64,000 nt of DNA, taken from contig NW_020312785.1 in the NCBI RefSeq assembly GCF_003265705.1, forward strand, positions 22,378,594 through 22,442,593, written 5' to 3'. This document shows, one piece after another, positions 12,401 to 25,417 of the stretch (position 1 is its first letter; every line of letters starts with the position of its first letter). The stretch comes from Callorhinus ursinus. Taxonomy: Eukaryota; Chordata; Mammalia; Carnivora; Otariidae. The translations under genes and the position numbers were made by a program. Below the pieces are notes generated by a model. It saw only the letters and a program-made list of their open reading frames with translations, did not search any database and was not told the DNA's origin.

Positions 12401-12860
12401 GGAGAGCCAGAAGTTTTCTCAAAGAAAAGTGAGATCACACTTTGATAAAGGAAAACCTCCTTATAACCCATTAGTATTTGAAGGAAGTTTCTCTCACATA
12501 TACTGAGATTCAAATTGATACTATGCCCAGAAATGTTTCATAACAACAGCCAAGACTAATAAGTTACTTAGCTAAGTATTGCTACACAGTCCATGAATAC
12601 CTATCTGTTCTTGTATATACAGGAAGAAAGCACCATTAATATTTTTGATGAAACTTGCTGCACTGAGGGGCATGGTATTCTGATTGCCGTGTGTTGGAGT
12701 ATTCAACACTTGTGCTTTTTTTTTCTGCCCATTAATAATGATGAGGTTCTTCTTTAGTATTGTTGGATTGTTAACATCTGTTAAGGTCTGAGAACATAAA
12801 AACAAACTGTTAAACATTAAAGTTTTTATACACTAAGCTAAAACTTAACATAACTGTTAG
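9469..12860. other. Intron without recognised genes
   Basis: AT-rich unique sequence with small CT-rich and CA-rich simple tracts around 11510-11640. ORFs such as 10234-10443 and 11527-11790 have no support. Confidence 0.45.
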
Positions 12861-12869
12861 TCCTTCTTG

Positions 12870-13390
12870 CCATGAATAACTTTGTCATTTCTATCAAGAT
12901 GAAGGAGTCCATTTCTCTACTTCTTGAAATTAAGCTGGCCTTGTGACTTTCTTTGGCTCATAGAATGCCATAGAATTGATAATCTAAGCATACACTTCAG
13001 AGGGGTCTTACTGATTCCACATTTTCCTGCTTGGAACGTGGATGACACCATGTGAAGTAGCTTGGCGTAGAGCCCCTGAGGTTGAGAGACCAGGGTGGGG
13101 AGAGTGGTCCAACCATATAGCCTATAGCCATCCCGGTGACCACTGCCAGAACCAACTACCTAGACATGTGGATGAGGCCATTTTCAACCATACAGTTCCA
13201 GTAGAGCCCCTAGATGACTGTAGATGGATGGGTGGCCCCAAGCAAGATCAAAAGAACCACTCAGCGAAGTCCAGCCCTAATCAGTGACCTACACAAGTGT
13301 GAGCCAAAGACATAGTTGTTGTAAGCCATTAAGTTGGCTTTTTTTAAGCCACTAAGTTTTGAGGTGGTGAAACATCAGTAGAGTCACCTC
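12870..13390 (+). mobile_element. MLT1-type (ERVL-MaLR) LTR relic
   Basis: Motifs of the MLT1 LTR appear in order: a GGCCTTGTGACTTTCTTTGG block, ATAGAATGCCATAGAATTG, the Cys/Trp-like region around 13050-13250, and the 3' end GTAAGCCATTAAGTTGG followed by AAGCCACTAAGTTTTGAGG. It is old and diverged. The open frame at 13042-13287 lies inside it and is not a gene. The assignment rests on remembered consensus. Confidence 0.7.
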
Positions 13391-14960
13391 CAGCCTCTCA
13401 CTGAGTTCTGGGCTTGAGACCAACAGTCAGTGTTTTCCTCATAAAGTCACTTATAAGAGCCAGGGCAAAAATAAGTGTATACAAATCTTTGTGAAAAGAA
13501 ATTATCTGAGGAAATTTGGATAAATTCCATCTATAATCCTTTTCATTTAATATGATGATATTGTTTTATTTGAAGTTTATTTGAAGAATAATTATAAAAT
13601 TATTTTTAGATATTTATAGATATCTATGAATTGTTTATAAATATCTTAGCTCTCTACAGTAAGTTTTGTGGTTTTACATATATCCAGTTAAATATGTCAA
13701 TTGATTTAATGTGAGGTATAATATAATCATAAAAAGTGTAATTCACTTGATCTTTGGAATTAACATTTATCAAATATTCTGTTCTATAACTCAATATTAA
13801 TTAAATTTTACAAAAGAAAGCTTGAGCTTAAAGTTCATAGCATAAAATAATCACATTTAGTGATAGAAACAAAGGGTTATTAAGATTATAAAAACAAAAT
13901 AGTGGTAAGAAGAAAGAATAGGTATGTATTTTTAATTTTCATCTGAGTTAAAAAACACATATGGAGGTAAATGAATTTTTAAGTTATTGGATATGCAGTT
14001 ACATTGGCAAATATATTTCCAGTGAAGTTAAGGGAAAGCATACGTCCCATAAAGTCTATCAGACTTTAAAGTACATTAGAAAAGGCATTTTTTCTATTTA
14101 CTAAAAAATGTGTTAATTTTAATCACAGAAAGGACAGTTTTAGTTGTTTCATTCAAAGAAAGGAAAAGAAATCTGCATCTTTCATTAAAATCTCCCATCA
14201 GCCATGTTTCCATTAGAGTTTACTGAAAAATGACTCATAAAACCAACAATTTTATGCATCAGGTGACAGGTTTTGACAGAAACAGCACTGCAGTTTTTGC
14301 AATATGCTACATTTTGAATGCTTAAACTGTGTGATTAGGTGTGGTTTATATGACTTTCACGTGCTTAGCTAGCAAAATCTGAGTTTATTTATACAAAATT
14401 ATTCAAGTGAAAAAAATGGTGTCTCTCAAATGAGAAAAGTCAGACCTCGAAAAAACCATAGGGGATTGGCTAGCATTTTATTATCAAGTGAGCCATTCTA
14501 GTTATGTTAAAAGTAAGTCACAAACCTTCTTGGTAAATACAATGGACTTCTTATTTTTAACTGACACAAAAATAAAAATAAGGAATTCCACCATTTAATA
14601 AAGTAATTTTCTATTTTAGCGTCTATTAGTTCAATTCTAATAAAAGAAAAATCTACAAGTCTCCTGTAAACAGAAAAAAAATTGTCCTAAATTTGTAATA
14701 TGTGTGGCAGAAGCTTTTGTTTTTCCATATGAGAAATATCTGCTTGCTAATCTTCAGATGCTCTAGACACTTTGGGCATATTTTAGAACAATTGCATTGT
14801 AGAGTCATCTGTTTTTTTATTTAGAATTGAGAATCCAATTGTTAAAGTGTTCAAATCAACATCTTCCACTTTGTTGTTGAATGAGGCACTTCACTCCTTA
14901 TTGTTAACATGGAATATTAGTTATGCAATTTAAACTAGCATAAGCCCTTTCCCAGTAAGG
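13391..14960. other. Very AT-rich intron, nothing recognised
   Basis: Low-complexity AT-rich sequence, particularly 13550-13950. No repeat family or gene was recognised. Confidence 0.5.
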
Positions 14961-14967
14961 GAAGTGA

Positions 14968-15140
14968 TGCTTTAGAGACAAAGAGCCCTGGGTTACCAAC
15001 TCTAAGCTTTATGACCTTTGGAAAGTCAATTTCTAAAACTCAAAAGCATGCGTCTTTGAAATGGAGATAGTCTTTTGAAAGGTGGTGTGAGTTTTGGAGG
15101 TTATGTACCCAATATGGTGCCTGTTGGATAATAATATTCC
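14968..15140 (+). mobile_element. MIR SINE relic
   Basis: The MIR order is visible: CAAAGAGCCCTGGGTTACCA, then TATGACCTTTGGAAAGTCAA, then GAAATGGAGATAG, then a GGTGGTGTGAG-like segment. Ancient mammalian tRNA-derived SINE core. Confidence 0.65.
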
Positions 15141-15141
15141 A

Positions 15142-15180
15142 AGGATGATGATGATGATGGTGATGATGATGATGATGATT
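15142..15180. repeat. (GAT)n microsatellite
   Basis: GATGATGATGATGATGGTGA followed by further GAT units; trinucleotide repeat with one GGT interruption. Confidence 0.9.
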
Positions 15181-15949
15181 AGAACTGGTATATGTAATAT
15201 TTTTTATTTTAATTTTTTTTAATCCAAGCGGTTAATATGAAAAAAATAAATATAATTTGTGCTACTTATGCAGGTGATTTTCGGTTTTTCAGTATCCAAC
15301 ATGGCAGCATAAGTAGAACAAGTCTAAAGCCTTTATCTTTTAGAAAGACTAGAGATTTCCTTGCCATATTCATAAGCCAAAGCAAGGTAAAGGTAAAGGT
15401 AGTGAGAGAAAAAAATGCCTTACTTACATGTTGTATGTTTAGAATAATTTTTTGAGATAATAGATGGCATTCAATATGAGTAATTAGTTAATTTTTGACC
15501 CTTTGAAATTAAAATTCAAAGTATAGTCAAACTTAATAATTGTTGAATGCATATTTGAAATTCTACAAAGTTAAAAACATATCCCAAACCCCATAGTTTT
15601 CTTTTATATTTTATTACATTCATCAGTTTCAGTAGTTGTATTCTTTTTAGTGTCATATATATAATTTTTCAGAAATCCAAATGCATTTAAGAACAGTCTA
15701 ATTCTCAAAGGAAATCATAACAGGTGTTATATAAATGGATTTCTATCTGTTCTTACTTCCCACTTATATCAAAATTTGCTTCAATAACTTGAAATTCATT
15801 ATAAGTCAGTTTCAGTAAGCAACATTTACATTTTCAAATTCTCTCCATTTAATTCCTTTGAATTTTGTAGCTTTAAAAATCATCTCTGTCTATAAAAACC
15901 CAAATTTTCAATTGATATTCTAAAAGGATGCCACAAACTTAAATCAAAA

Positions 15950-16195
15950 ACTCTTTCCTCCCATTCTTACTTTTTCCCTAATTCTTATGATCTCATAGTG
16001 CTTTACTCTGAACTTTCATATTTTTTACTATCTAGGTCACACAATCTTGGCTTAATGTCCTCACGATGGGAGGCTATATTTATTTCAGTGAAAGCCTACA
16101 AGGTTCATGTGTGTGTTGGCTCAGCACTACATTCCCTGCTAGCACAGTGCTTGCCCAAAGTTGGTTTTGATTTAATATGTATTAAATGAATAAAT
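15950..16195 (+). mobile_element. L2 3' end relic (tentative)
   Basis: Ends with GCACAGTGCTTGCCCAAAGT and a TATTAAATGAATAAATAAG tail, similar to the L2 3' end that finishes with an ATAAAT/TGAATGAA pattern. The upstream part is diverged. Confidence 0.45.
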
Positions 16196-16689
16196 AAGAA
16201 GATGATTGCAAGATCTCACTCTTTGAAATTTGAGTATTCCACCATTATCAGGCAAGATGTGCTAAGTCTGTTCAATTTCCTCCCTATTCCTTCCCCCTTC
16301 TTTCCTGCCCTTGTACCTTTCTTTTTTCCTATCATTTTTCTTCCTGCCTTCCATCCCCCCCAGAAAAACAATAAACACCTTGCTAAATTACATTTTAAGT
16401 GGGAGATAATTTAAAAAATTAGTTCACAGGCAAAATAATGTAAAAATCATCCCTGAAAATCCATCAAATCATCCATAAAGTATACTCACTAATCGCAGTC
16501 AGAATAATGAGATGCTTACATTGCATGTTGAATTGGAGAATGTGAGAGGAGAACAGATTTCTAAATCCCATTTCATAGAAATAGTGTTTGGAACTGACTA
16601 AGTTATAGAGATACAGTCTCTCCTTCCTGAGTATGTTAAATTCAGGTAAATTCAATGTGTTTGTTTCAATGTTTTATAATGAATACAAA

Positions 16690-16938
16690 GAGCATGGCTT
16701 TGGGTAAAACAGACACAGATTCCAATCTCCCAGTTACTCTTTACTATCATGGGAACAGTGGGCAAATAATCACCAAGTATATATTTGTATGGCTAGATAT
16801 CCTCATTAGTAAGATGGCAATTTAACAATGTCCATTTCTTAGATTATTTTTAAGATTAAAACAGATAATGCCTGCAAAGTGTTTAGAACAGAAACCAGTA
16901 TACAACAACTACACATTAAGTGTTAGCTATTACTGTAA
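16690..16938 (+). mobile_element. MIR SINE relic
   Basis: The whole MIR order can be followed: GAGCATGGCTTTGGG, ATTCCAATCTCCCAGTTACT, GTGGGCAAATAATCACC, CCTCATTAGTAAGATGG, GATTAAAACAGATAATGCC, AAGTGTTTAGAACAG, and AGTGTTAGCTATTACTG. Confidence 0.8.
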
Positions 16939-17492
16939 CAAGACCCAGCTTATAGGTGGCAAAATTAGTTTTAAAAGGATTAGTGTGATAAATATGATGT
17001 TTTGTGTCCTAAACCCAAAATGTGTTTTTCTATAGAAATGTGATTTAATTATAGAAATCTATGGAAACGTTCATTCAATTTGCAGAAGTATGTTTGAATA
17101 TCAAGAACACACATATAATTCAAGGTAAATCAAATTGCAGTAAACTTTACAGTTTCCATTTCTTCAGCTTGCTCTGTAAAGCTGGTGTTTCTTAGAGTTC
17201 TCTTAAGGACTTCTACCATACCTGTCAATGATACCTTTTAATCTCAGATCATCCGTTCCTTCCTGGGTGCCCACATTTCTCTACCCTAGCTACCACAGCT
17301 CTGCATATCCAAACCTACTCAATATTACCACTTGGATGTCTTATAGACACCTTTACTGTATTTTCTCACGTATCCAAAACTAAGTGTACCACCTTATCTA
17401 TTAAACAACTCCAAAAAATTGCAAAAATACTTGTAAAAGAAAATGAAAATAATATAACTGCTCCATAAATGATCTTCTCTGTCATCTTCTTA

Positions 17493-17575
17493 ATTCAGTA
17501 AACATTTATTGAGGAACTTCCTAATCACTCTATTAGACTTGGAAGGGCAGAGTTTAGTAAACAATGGTTTCTCCT
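17493..17575 (-). mobile_element. L2 3' end relic, minus orientation
   Basis: TTCAGTAAACATTTATTGAG followed by a degenerate CTATTAGACTTGGAAGGGCA resembles the reverse complement of the L2 3' end. Diverged. Confidence 0.5.
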
Positions 17576-17929
17576 GAACACTCAATTATATGATAGATTC
17601 TTTAAGTTACAGTTTTAAAGGCTGTTTTTTTTTTTACTTTAATCTAAATTTCTAATCATATCCACTAACTGGAATTTATAATTTCACATTCACTGACTAT
17701 ACTTGCATGTTTCCATTACTGGTTTATTTATGGCATAGGATGATGTAAGGGCTAAAAGAACTGGAAATAATCTGATCCCTCAATTTGCAGATACTAATTG
17801 AGCTTCAGTAATTTGATATTTTTGCCATTGTCAAATAGCTATAATAATAAAGTATATAAAATTTAGTTAATATTCCTGATTATTTTTGAAAATTATAAAA
17901 TGTCTCCTCTTTTTTAACCATGGCTTCCA

Positions 17930-18030
17930 TTAGACTCCTAGATCATTCAGGACAGAAACTATATTTATTAACTGTTATTTTCCAGGTGCATGGCATGGAG
18001 TTGTAATTGAACAATCATTTGATTAATTTA
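17930..18030 (+). mobile_element. L2 3' end relic (tentative)
   Basis: Shows the pattern GACAGAAACTATATTTATTA, CCAGGTGCATGGCATGGAG and an AATTGAAC tail, resembling the L2 3' terminus. Weak. Confidence 0.4.
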
Positions 18031-21000
18031 TATTAATTAACTACCCAAATCAAAGGCAAATAACAAGTTGACCTTTTTATAATGTAAGCTTCTAGGAAGA
18101 AAAGTGAGGATGAATCACTAGGAGATTGCAAGATTTCTGATGTGTTTCAAGTGTCTCCAAATGCATGCCCTTTCTGTTATTCCTTCTGTTAAACCAGCAC
18201 ATTTGTTCTCATTTCTTAGTCTTGTCAATGATTAGACCTGGATTAACCAGATACCGTCATTGGAATTTAAACAATAGAACTTGTGTGTAACTTTATTTGA
18301 GATTGGCATCTCCCTCAAAATCTTCTTACCCTGAGCGTTTCTTTGACACCATTCCCTCGAATAATTTGTCCATTTATAGCACAATACCTGTTATTGCATT
18401 CCTTTTTTACCATTTATTCTGGTCATTGTTTTTTATTTTGATTGTTACTCTGTTGTTATCAGATAAACATGGTTGTGTTTGGGGGAAAACAAAGATGAGT
18501 GTTCAATTTAATTTCTCTGTTTTTGCATTTTCTGGTATCCTGCTTTGCTAAATGTAGCAGTCTCTAGCCGGCCTCATCAATTTCTATACATTTCCCACTA
18601 TCATTACATTGGTCATGCACTTATGCTGAAAACCAGACTCCTTTGCAATCAGAACTCTCCTGATTGCATACCAGGTTTTATATTCAGGAACCTTTTCATT
18701 TAGTCATTACTTATACTAATATATCTTGAGGCAGAAAGATGGAAATATTTATATTAATCTTCTACACAGCAAAAATTTATTTTGGTACTGGCATCATCCA
18801 GACAGACATTTATTCTTAATCCATGGTATATCTAGCTCACCTATAACATTTCACACGTTGTTGAAAGGTTGTCCTTTTAATATGTCTTTGACATTCTTCT
18901 AAGTTCATAAGAAGCCATCGTGTACCCTTAAAAATTTCTAGAATTATTGTTTTTCATTATAGCTAATTTTATCTAATTGTCTATTCTTTATTTCCCTCCC
19001 TTTCTGATTACTTGGTTATTATTTGTTTATGACCATTCATTTGCCATGGAAGTTGACATGCTGCTAATTAAGTTTGTTGGGACACCATCTGAATCATCAT
19101 GGTTTGGACAAGTTAGCTTTGCCTTGTAGTGCACTCATTCCTACACCCAGGCTGTACCTGTAATTTAGTCCGCTGTTCCCCAGGTGTGTGGCTTAATACC
19201 AGGAGATGGCAAGGGAAATTGCTTGAGTGGTTTACTGTTCCTGATTAGTCATTTTTTGTTTGTTTTTGTTTTTATTTTTAATTCAATAGCTTGTAACTTC
19301 AAAAGGCAAAATTATCATGGGATAATAAATAGAAGAATGAAACTATAATGCTGACTCCAAAGCAACCAGTTTAACTGAATTTAAAACAAATAGAATTGCT
19401 GTTATAATTATCAAAGCTTGAATATTGTTTGATTAATGACAAGAACCTTTTTTCACACCTTTGAGAAGATAACACAGATTCATTAAATGAACTTAAAAAA
19501 ATGTTTGAGCAGTTCCAATCATTAATGAAAAATCCTTTTTTAAGTTACACTAACTAGGGGGAAATGTATAGAAATATTCAAAAAGTGTGACACTTAAAAA
19601 AAAAAAAAACACCTCATAGAAGCTGATATTGGCTATCAACTAGAAAAAAACAACAATGTTAAAAACTATGAAATAGTTCTTATCTGTACAGTGAATTTTT
19701 TCATAGTTTGATGCAGCAAGCAAATGAAACGAATCATTGAAAATCTAACACTAAGAGCAAACAGGAGTCGCTGTCTTTAGACTTGAAGCATAATTGTTTA
19801 TATTTTGTTGGCAGTACAAGAAACCTCAAGGGTTGGCTCTGCTTCAAAGGAAAGAATCTTAGCTTGGTGGAGAGGAGGTAGGGGACAGTCTTGGAAGTGA
19901 TGGGCAAACATTCATGTGAAAATATGATGATGTTTTAATAAAAGCTGAAAGATACAACGTGCTGAGATTTGTATGCAAGACTTTCATTCTGTTCCAATTA
20001 AATATCGAGTACAGAAGCGAGACATTCAGTGGCAAAACTAAAATGAAAAGAAAACAAACAGACTTCTTTTCATCCCGATGTGCCTAGGCGGCAGTCCAAG
20101 TAGAGATCTTAGGCACCATATGCTGCCCTCCCTATGGGGATGAGGTTTTAAACTTCACTGAAATGACTGGGCTTGTCTGATTCTGCCAGATCCTTTTGCC
20201 TCATTTCGACATAGCCTGGCTCTTCCTGGAAGTATGTGCTCTCAGAAGACTCAACGTGAATTGTCAAAAGAAAGGCTCAGTGAGGCCAGTGTCTTTTCCT
20301 GTCATTCAGGTCCCGTTGTCTAACACAACTCAGGGTCACAATCTAAATATGGCGATAGGAGGCACCTCCAGGGAGTCTGCATTTAAGCAACGATTTTCCT
20401 GGCTCATGTTACACATCTTCCCTCTGTCTCAAGAGTGCTGAAGGATTATTTGTTGCTTTTCAGATAACCCTTAGTTCTTGCCCCCACATGGAGTAGAGAT
20501 TATACTCTTCATCCAGCCCTTTTAAAGTCCAGCTCACCCAGCTTTGCCATGTGTGAGCAATCTGCAGGCACTATTAGCCCCGCTTGAGTAGCTCTTGATA
20601 ACACTCTCTAGGAAGTCAATTAAAGATGTCAGGGGGTGTACTGGCCTGCTTTTCTTTTACTAATAGGCATTTGGAGAGTGGAAGATGGACTGTCAGGAAC
20701 AGGTGATTTTGGGTTCTCTAGGAACTAAGGCCCCTGATTTGTTTTGTTTTTTCCTCTCACTAGTTCAATTTTGTGTGTGTGTGTGATCTTGAAATAAATG
20801 ATCTATTTTAATCTTTAATCAGCAATAGTTATATAATTTTGAGGATCGGGTACCCAATTTGGTAAATAATGAAATCATGTGTTCAGTAGTTAAAAATGTG
20901 AAGAGAGAAATGTCATAAATTTGAGCATAATGAAAGTCTGTATTAAGAAACTAATTTTTACGTTAAAATATCTACATTTAAACTAAAACTAAATGTTCAC

Positions 21001-21480
21001 TAAGAATTAGGCATAAAAATTGCTTGGTGTTATCGTAGTGTCATTTTTTGCCTCAACTTGCTACACATTGTGGTCTCTTCTTTTGCTAAAAGTCTTGACC
21101 CACTTGTTCTATGTGTTTTTACTAAGAAAGACTACCCAAAACGTAAATGATTTTTTTTCTTAATGTAAAGCAAAATTAAAGTGTCACAACTTTTCATCTA
21201 AACAAATTAGTGTAAATATTTAAACTGATTATTTAGGTCCAATGAATATTAGTTGCTTATGCAACATATTATTCAATATTACATATTAAATATTACATTA
21301 TTAAATTAGTGTGATAATAGAGAAATTTCCATTCTATTGTGTGTTACCTACAATTTTGTTACATACCTATGAATTTAATCAAGAGAATTATCACTGTGGC
21401 AAGATATGTACTTTCTAAGGGCGAATAATATTTTTAAACATCTCTGTTTGATTATGCAAAGCCATGATAATGAATGAACA
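18031..21480. other. Intron, mostly unique, with a GC-richer block at 19.7-20.6 kb
   Basis: No repeat family was recognised from 18031 to 21480 apart from short T/G and A tracts (19253-19275, 19590-19606). The part 19730-20640 is unique and GC-richer than its surroundings and is a candidate conserved non-coding element (see findings). ORFs in it lack support. Confidence 0.45.
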
Positions 21481-21489
21481 CTCCTCTTT

Positions 21490-21705
21490 GCCAGGTATGT
21501 GCTAAATGCCAAAAATTCTTTCACTTAATCCTCACTGCCACCCTGGATGATGGTCACCATTATTCCCATTTCACAGATGAAGAAGCAGAAGCTTAGAAAG
21601 GGGAAATAACTTGTCCTAAGTTCCATAGCTAATAAGTAATGATCCCAGGATTCAAATTGAATGATTTCCTTCACCAAAACCTGTGAGCTACCAGGGCCTA
21701 CCCTG
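21490..21705 (-). mobile_element. MIR SINE relic, minus orientation
   Basis: The reverse-complement MIR order is present: TGCCAGGTATGTGCTAAATG, CACTTAATCCTCACTGCCAC, CATTTCACAGATGAAGAAGC, TAACTTGTCCTAAGTTCCAT, AGTAATGATCCCAGGATTCA. Confidence 0.8.
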
Positions 21706-21925
21706 CAGAGGGCAAGGAATAGCTGGAGGTGCAAAATTCTGGCTGTACTTGTCATTGCAAAAATTATAAACTCATAGTGATTATATCATTCTGAAAAGTG
21801 AACTATCTCTGAGATGCCTACATATATTTTCTATTATTCAGTGAAAAATAAATGAGAAAAGAGAAAAGATGGAAGCTGAGTAAATGTTTACTTTTGCTGA
21901 AAGAAGAGATTGACTTACATATTAA

Positions 21926-21990
21926 CCAAAAAAAAAAAAAAAAAAAAAGAAGGAAAGAAAAGAAAAAAGAAAGACAGGAAGGAAGTCCCT
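21926..21990. repeat. Poly(A)/(GAAA)n low-complexity tract
   Basis: Over 20 As followed by GAAGG, GAAA and GGAAGGAAG units, purine-only for most of its length. The flanking sequence does not show a SINE body. Confidence 0.8.
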
Positions 21991-22354
21991 AATCCTGAGG
22001 GCTTGAGCACACCCTTAGAAAAGCTGCAATAGTTCATAAAGAAAGACAGCAGTGTCATACTGATCAGCAATTCACTTACCATTAGCTTTTGTTCTTTGGG
22101 TTTTTCTGAAAAAAGCAATTGTAGAAAATCAAGTTCGTATTAGAGATTTATTCAAAGAATCAAGTTTCATCATGAATATTGAATTAAAAATAGATTTAGC
22201 CTAATGTTTGAAATCACCATCTCACAGCATGATATAATAACTGATTATAATGAAGATCTTAGTTACCAAGTTATTTTTAGTATATTTAATAATTAGGTTC
22301 AGGAATTATGAATTATGTTTGTTATGCCTAAGTTTCCACTACAGTAATCTTGAA

Positions 22355-22540
22355 GTATAGGCTCCAGAATAAAAACAGAAGATTTATTTTCAAATCCTGG
22401 CTTCTCCATTTATTAACTGGATGAAGTTGGCATTTTGGAACTGCTGTCTTTTCATTCATAAACTGATCTATTTCCCCGGATCATTGTGAGGTTTCCACTC
22501 ATCTTCTAGGCAGGACATCTTGACAGTTAATAGGTTTTAA
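22355..22540 (+). mobile_element. MIR SINE relic
   Basis: GGCTCCAGAATAAAAACAG, TCAAATCCTGGCTTCTCCAT, TTATTAACTGGATGAAGTTG and CATTGTGAGGTTTCC follow the MIR order in plus orientation. Confidence 0.7.
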
Positions 22541-22879
22541 TTTATCTCACCCTACCAGAAAATTGAAATATTTTAAAATAAACTTTCAGAACATGATCTT
22601 GAAAAGTTCATAAATGTACGGAGATCATTCCACAATAACCTCTTTCAAAGCATACTGTATCATTTACCAAAATAAGGAACAAGAAACTTTCTATACACTT
22701 ATTGAGTAAAATCATTAAATCAACTTAGGAAACTTTTTACTAAAGATGTATATGTAATAATCAACTATATCTAGTTTAGCTGATGACAAGAATTGAAATT
22801 CTTCACTCATCTATTCGTTCAATAAATATTTACTCTGCTATTGAAGGCAGCTAGATAACAAAAAAACAAGCAAACTATA

Positions 22880-23850
22880 ATAATTTTACATAGTGATATG
22901 TGATATGCAGGGGGAAAAATACCAGAGAGATGTGATATGTGTGATATTGTTGCTTCTTTAGATTGGGTCATCATAAAAGGGGAACCCAAAGATTTGACAT
23001 GTAAACTGAGATTTGATGGACAAAAAGAGGAGACCTAAAAGGAAATTCTAGGGGAAGAAAATTTCACAGTGAGTAGTGTAGGAATAGGACCTAAAGAAGT
23101 TATTTGCCTTGCTAGAAGAAGAGAAGGACCAAGCTCATTGGGGGAGAATGAAGTAAGAGGCAAATGTAGTGGAAGATGAGAGCCAGACCCCAAGATGCTT
23201 TGCAGGCCAGAGTAAGGATTTGGGGTTTTATTTGTTTGTTTGTTTGCTTGATATTTGTAAATGTGATGAATCCTTTGGATAATTTTAGGCAGAGGGATGA
23301 CAAGATTTGTCTTACAATTTTCATGATATTACTCTGCTGTGTGGAGAACTGACTGTAAGAGGGGCAAGACTAAAGTAATATTGTTAAGAGTCACCTTCAC
23401 TATTCCTGGTGAGATGATAGTGACTCAGACCAAATGACAGCAGTGGAGGTAAAGAAAATTAATTCTGCAGAAGTTTCAGTCATTAAGGTCCTACTGATGG
23501 ACAGCATAGTGTGTGAGAAATGGGGGAAAATTAATAACTTCTTGAGAAATTTGTATATGGCAATACCATATACAAAGACACTTAAGATTGGGGAGAGGAA
23601 GATTTGTGTGACAAAAATCAAGAATTCCATTTTGGTCACATTAAATTCAAGATATTCTTAGACACTCAAGTGGTGATGTCAAACAAGCAAGTCTGGAGCT
23701 CCAGGGGGCTCAAGGCTGGAGGCATTCACTTTAGGGTCATCAGCATGGAGGCAGGACTAGCAGAGGTAGCTTGGAACAATGTGTGTCTGAGGACACTCCA
23801 TTTTTGAGTGATATTGACTATGCTTTAAGAACAGAAAGTTTCTGGCAAAG
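22880..23850. mobile_element. Ancient LINE-like dispersed repeat
   Basis: The order of segments matches a widely dispersed old mammalian repeat I remember but cannot name with certainty. The segments are GGCAGAGGGATGACAAGATT, CTGCTGTGTGGAGAACTGAC, GGCAGTGGAGGT-like, AAGTGGTGATGTCAAACAAG, GTCTGGAGCTCCAGGGGGCT and TTAGGGTCATCAGCATGGAG. It has an internal (GTTT)n tract at 23228-23250. The open frames at 23434-23661, 23604-23807 and 23771-23956 are inside it and are not genes. Confidence 0.5.
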
Positions 23851-24791
23851 TACATGCAAGAGTAAATGGCTAGTGGGAGGAAAATTAGGAGAGTATCTTA
23901 GAATACACGATAGGAAATATACATTAAAATTAGATATATTTTATACAGTGCTTTAATAGTAATGGTTTTATCATGTCAGATTAGGAAGAGAATACAAAAA
24001 AATCACTTATATGAATTTTCCACATCTTAACTCTCAGCAATAATATCAAGTATTTACTCTGGCTAAGCTACTACAGGAGAGAAACATGAAATGATTGCAT
24101 CTGCATGGGAGATAATAGCTAATTTCCAATGTAATTTCTACCTGACTTTCCATTCTTAAAAAGTACTGACATATCTAGTGAAGGCAATTAATTGCAGCAT
24201 TTGATAAATCCATCCACTATTGTATGGAAATCCTATTCTACCTAAATATTATAAACATTGAAAAAGAAAGAAACTATGTTAACATATTTTAGTATTATTT
24301 CAAGTGATTTTCTATCTCTATTATGGCCACTTTTTCTAAATGAAAAAGAACAACCGGAATTCTGCAGTAACAAAGTCATTTTTAGAGAATGCTTTTTTAA
24401 ATTATTGGGCTGTTTAGTATTTGAAGACTATTTAAAATATACAGTGCACCTTTGTATTATGCAAATATATTCAATTCTGAAAACAAATGATAATAAAACA
24501 TTCTCTTTTTATTTACCTCATATTACAGTAATGAAGTTGTTACCTCTGAGTGTGCGTTTTAATGAGTTTTAACTAACATTTTAATGAGCTGACATTATCA
24601 TAAACCTAAGGATTAGACAAAATTCAGTTTACTGGTATAAAGTTTCCTCAAGAGTTAATTATATTAAAATGGAATATAATTCATTTTATGATATACCACC
24701 AACTATCATCCTATAACAAAAATTATATTAAAGATTGAATAATATCATTATACTTAATCTGTACATACATGTATTTTGTTTCCTCATTTTT
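23851..24791. other. AT-rich intron, nothing recognised
   Basis: Contains a 104-codon plus-strand open frame (24258-24572) that shows no recognisable domain and has AT-driven composition. I do not call it a gene. Confidence 0.5.
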
Positions 24792-24805
24792 AAAATAAAA
24801 AGCTA

Positions 24806-24999
24806 GGGGCGCCTGGGTGGCTCAATTGGTTAAGCCTCTGACTCTAAGTTTTGGCTCAGGTTGTGATCTCATGGGTTATGGGATTGAGCCCCGAGTTGGG
24901 TTCCCAGCTCAGCGGAGAATCTGCTTGAGGTTCTCTCCCTCTGCCTTCCCCAACATGTGCCCTCTCTCTCTCTCTAATAAATAAATAAATCTTTAAAAT
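24806..24999 (+). mobile_element. CAN SINE, full length
   Basis: Head GGGGCGCCTGGGTGGCTCAA, CT-rich middle and AATAAATAAATAAATCTTT tail. A perfect 14-bp target duplication, AAAATAAAAAGCTA, lies at 24792-24805 and 25000-25013. Confidence 0.95.
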
Positions 25000-25140
25000 A
25001 AAATAAAAAGCTAATGATATTTTTATATATTCAAATTATATGAAATATAAAAGGCATAGACATATCAAAGATAATAAACCAAAATCTTTATAAAGCTGAA
25101 CAATTTTTTTTAACATTTACAATAAAGAAAACTACATGAA

Positions 25141-25341
25141 GGGGCGCCTGGGTGGTGCAGTTAGTTAAATGTCCATCTCTTGGTTTTGGCTTAGGTCAGC
25201 TCAGGTTGTGATTAAGCCCCAAGTCAGGCTCCACGCTCAGTGGGGAGTCTGCTTGAGTTTCTCTATCCCTCTACCTCTGCCTCTCCTGCTTGTGCTCTCT
25301 CTGTCTCTAAAATAAATAAATCTTAAAAAAAAAAAAGAAGA
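25141..25341 (+). mobile_element. CAN SINE, full length
   Basis: Head GGGGCGCCTGGGTGGTGCAG, tail AAATAAATAAATCTTAAAAA. Target duplications AAGAAAACTACATGAAG (25125-25141) and AAGAAAACTCCATGAAG (25342-25358) differ at one base. Confidence 0.95.
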
Positions 25342-25417
25342 AAGAAAACTCCATGAAGAACCTTCAAATGGAGATAAGTTTTTATTTTTAAAGGAAGAAT
25401 CTTTATAATTTTCTTTT

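Noticed and set aside
13042..13287. 81-codon plus-strand frame
   Set aside because: Located inside an MLT1 LTR relic.
17230..17420. Possible old repeat (ATTACCACTTGGATGTCTTA region)
   Set aside because: It resembles a dispersed old sequence I have seen, but I could not assign a family or borders well enough to list it.
24258..24572. 104-codon plus-strand open frame
   Set aside because: No recognisable domain, AT-driven amino acid content (Lys, Phe, Leu, Ile), inside the intron, with no splice or promoter context.
24806..24880. tRNA-like sequences at SINE heads
   Set aside because: They are tRNA-derived SINE promoters attached to SINE bodies, not functional tRNA genes.
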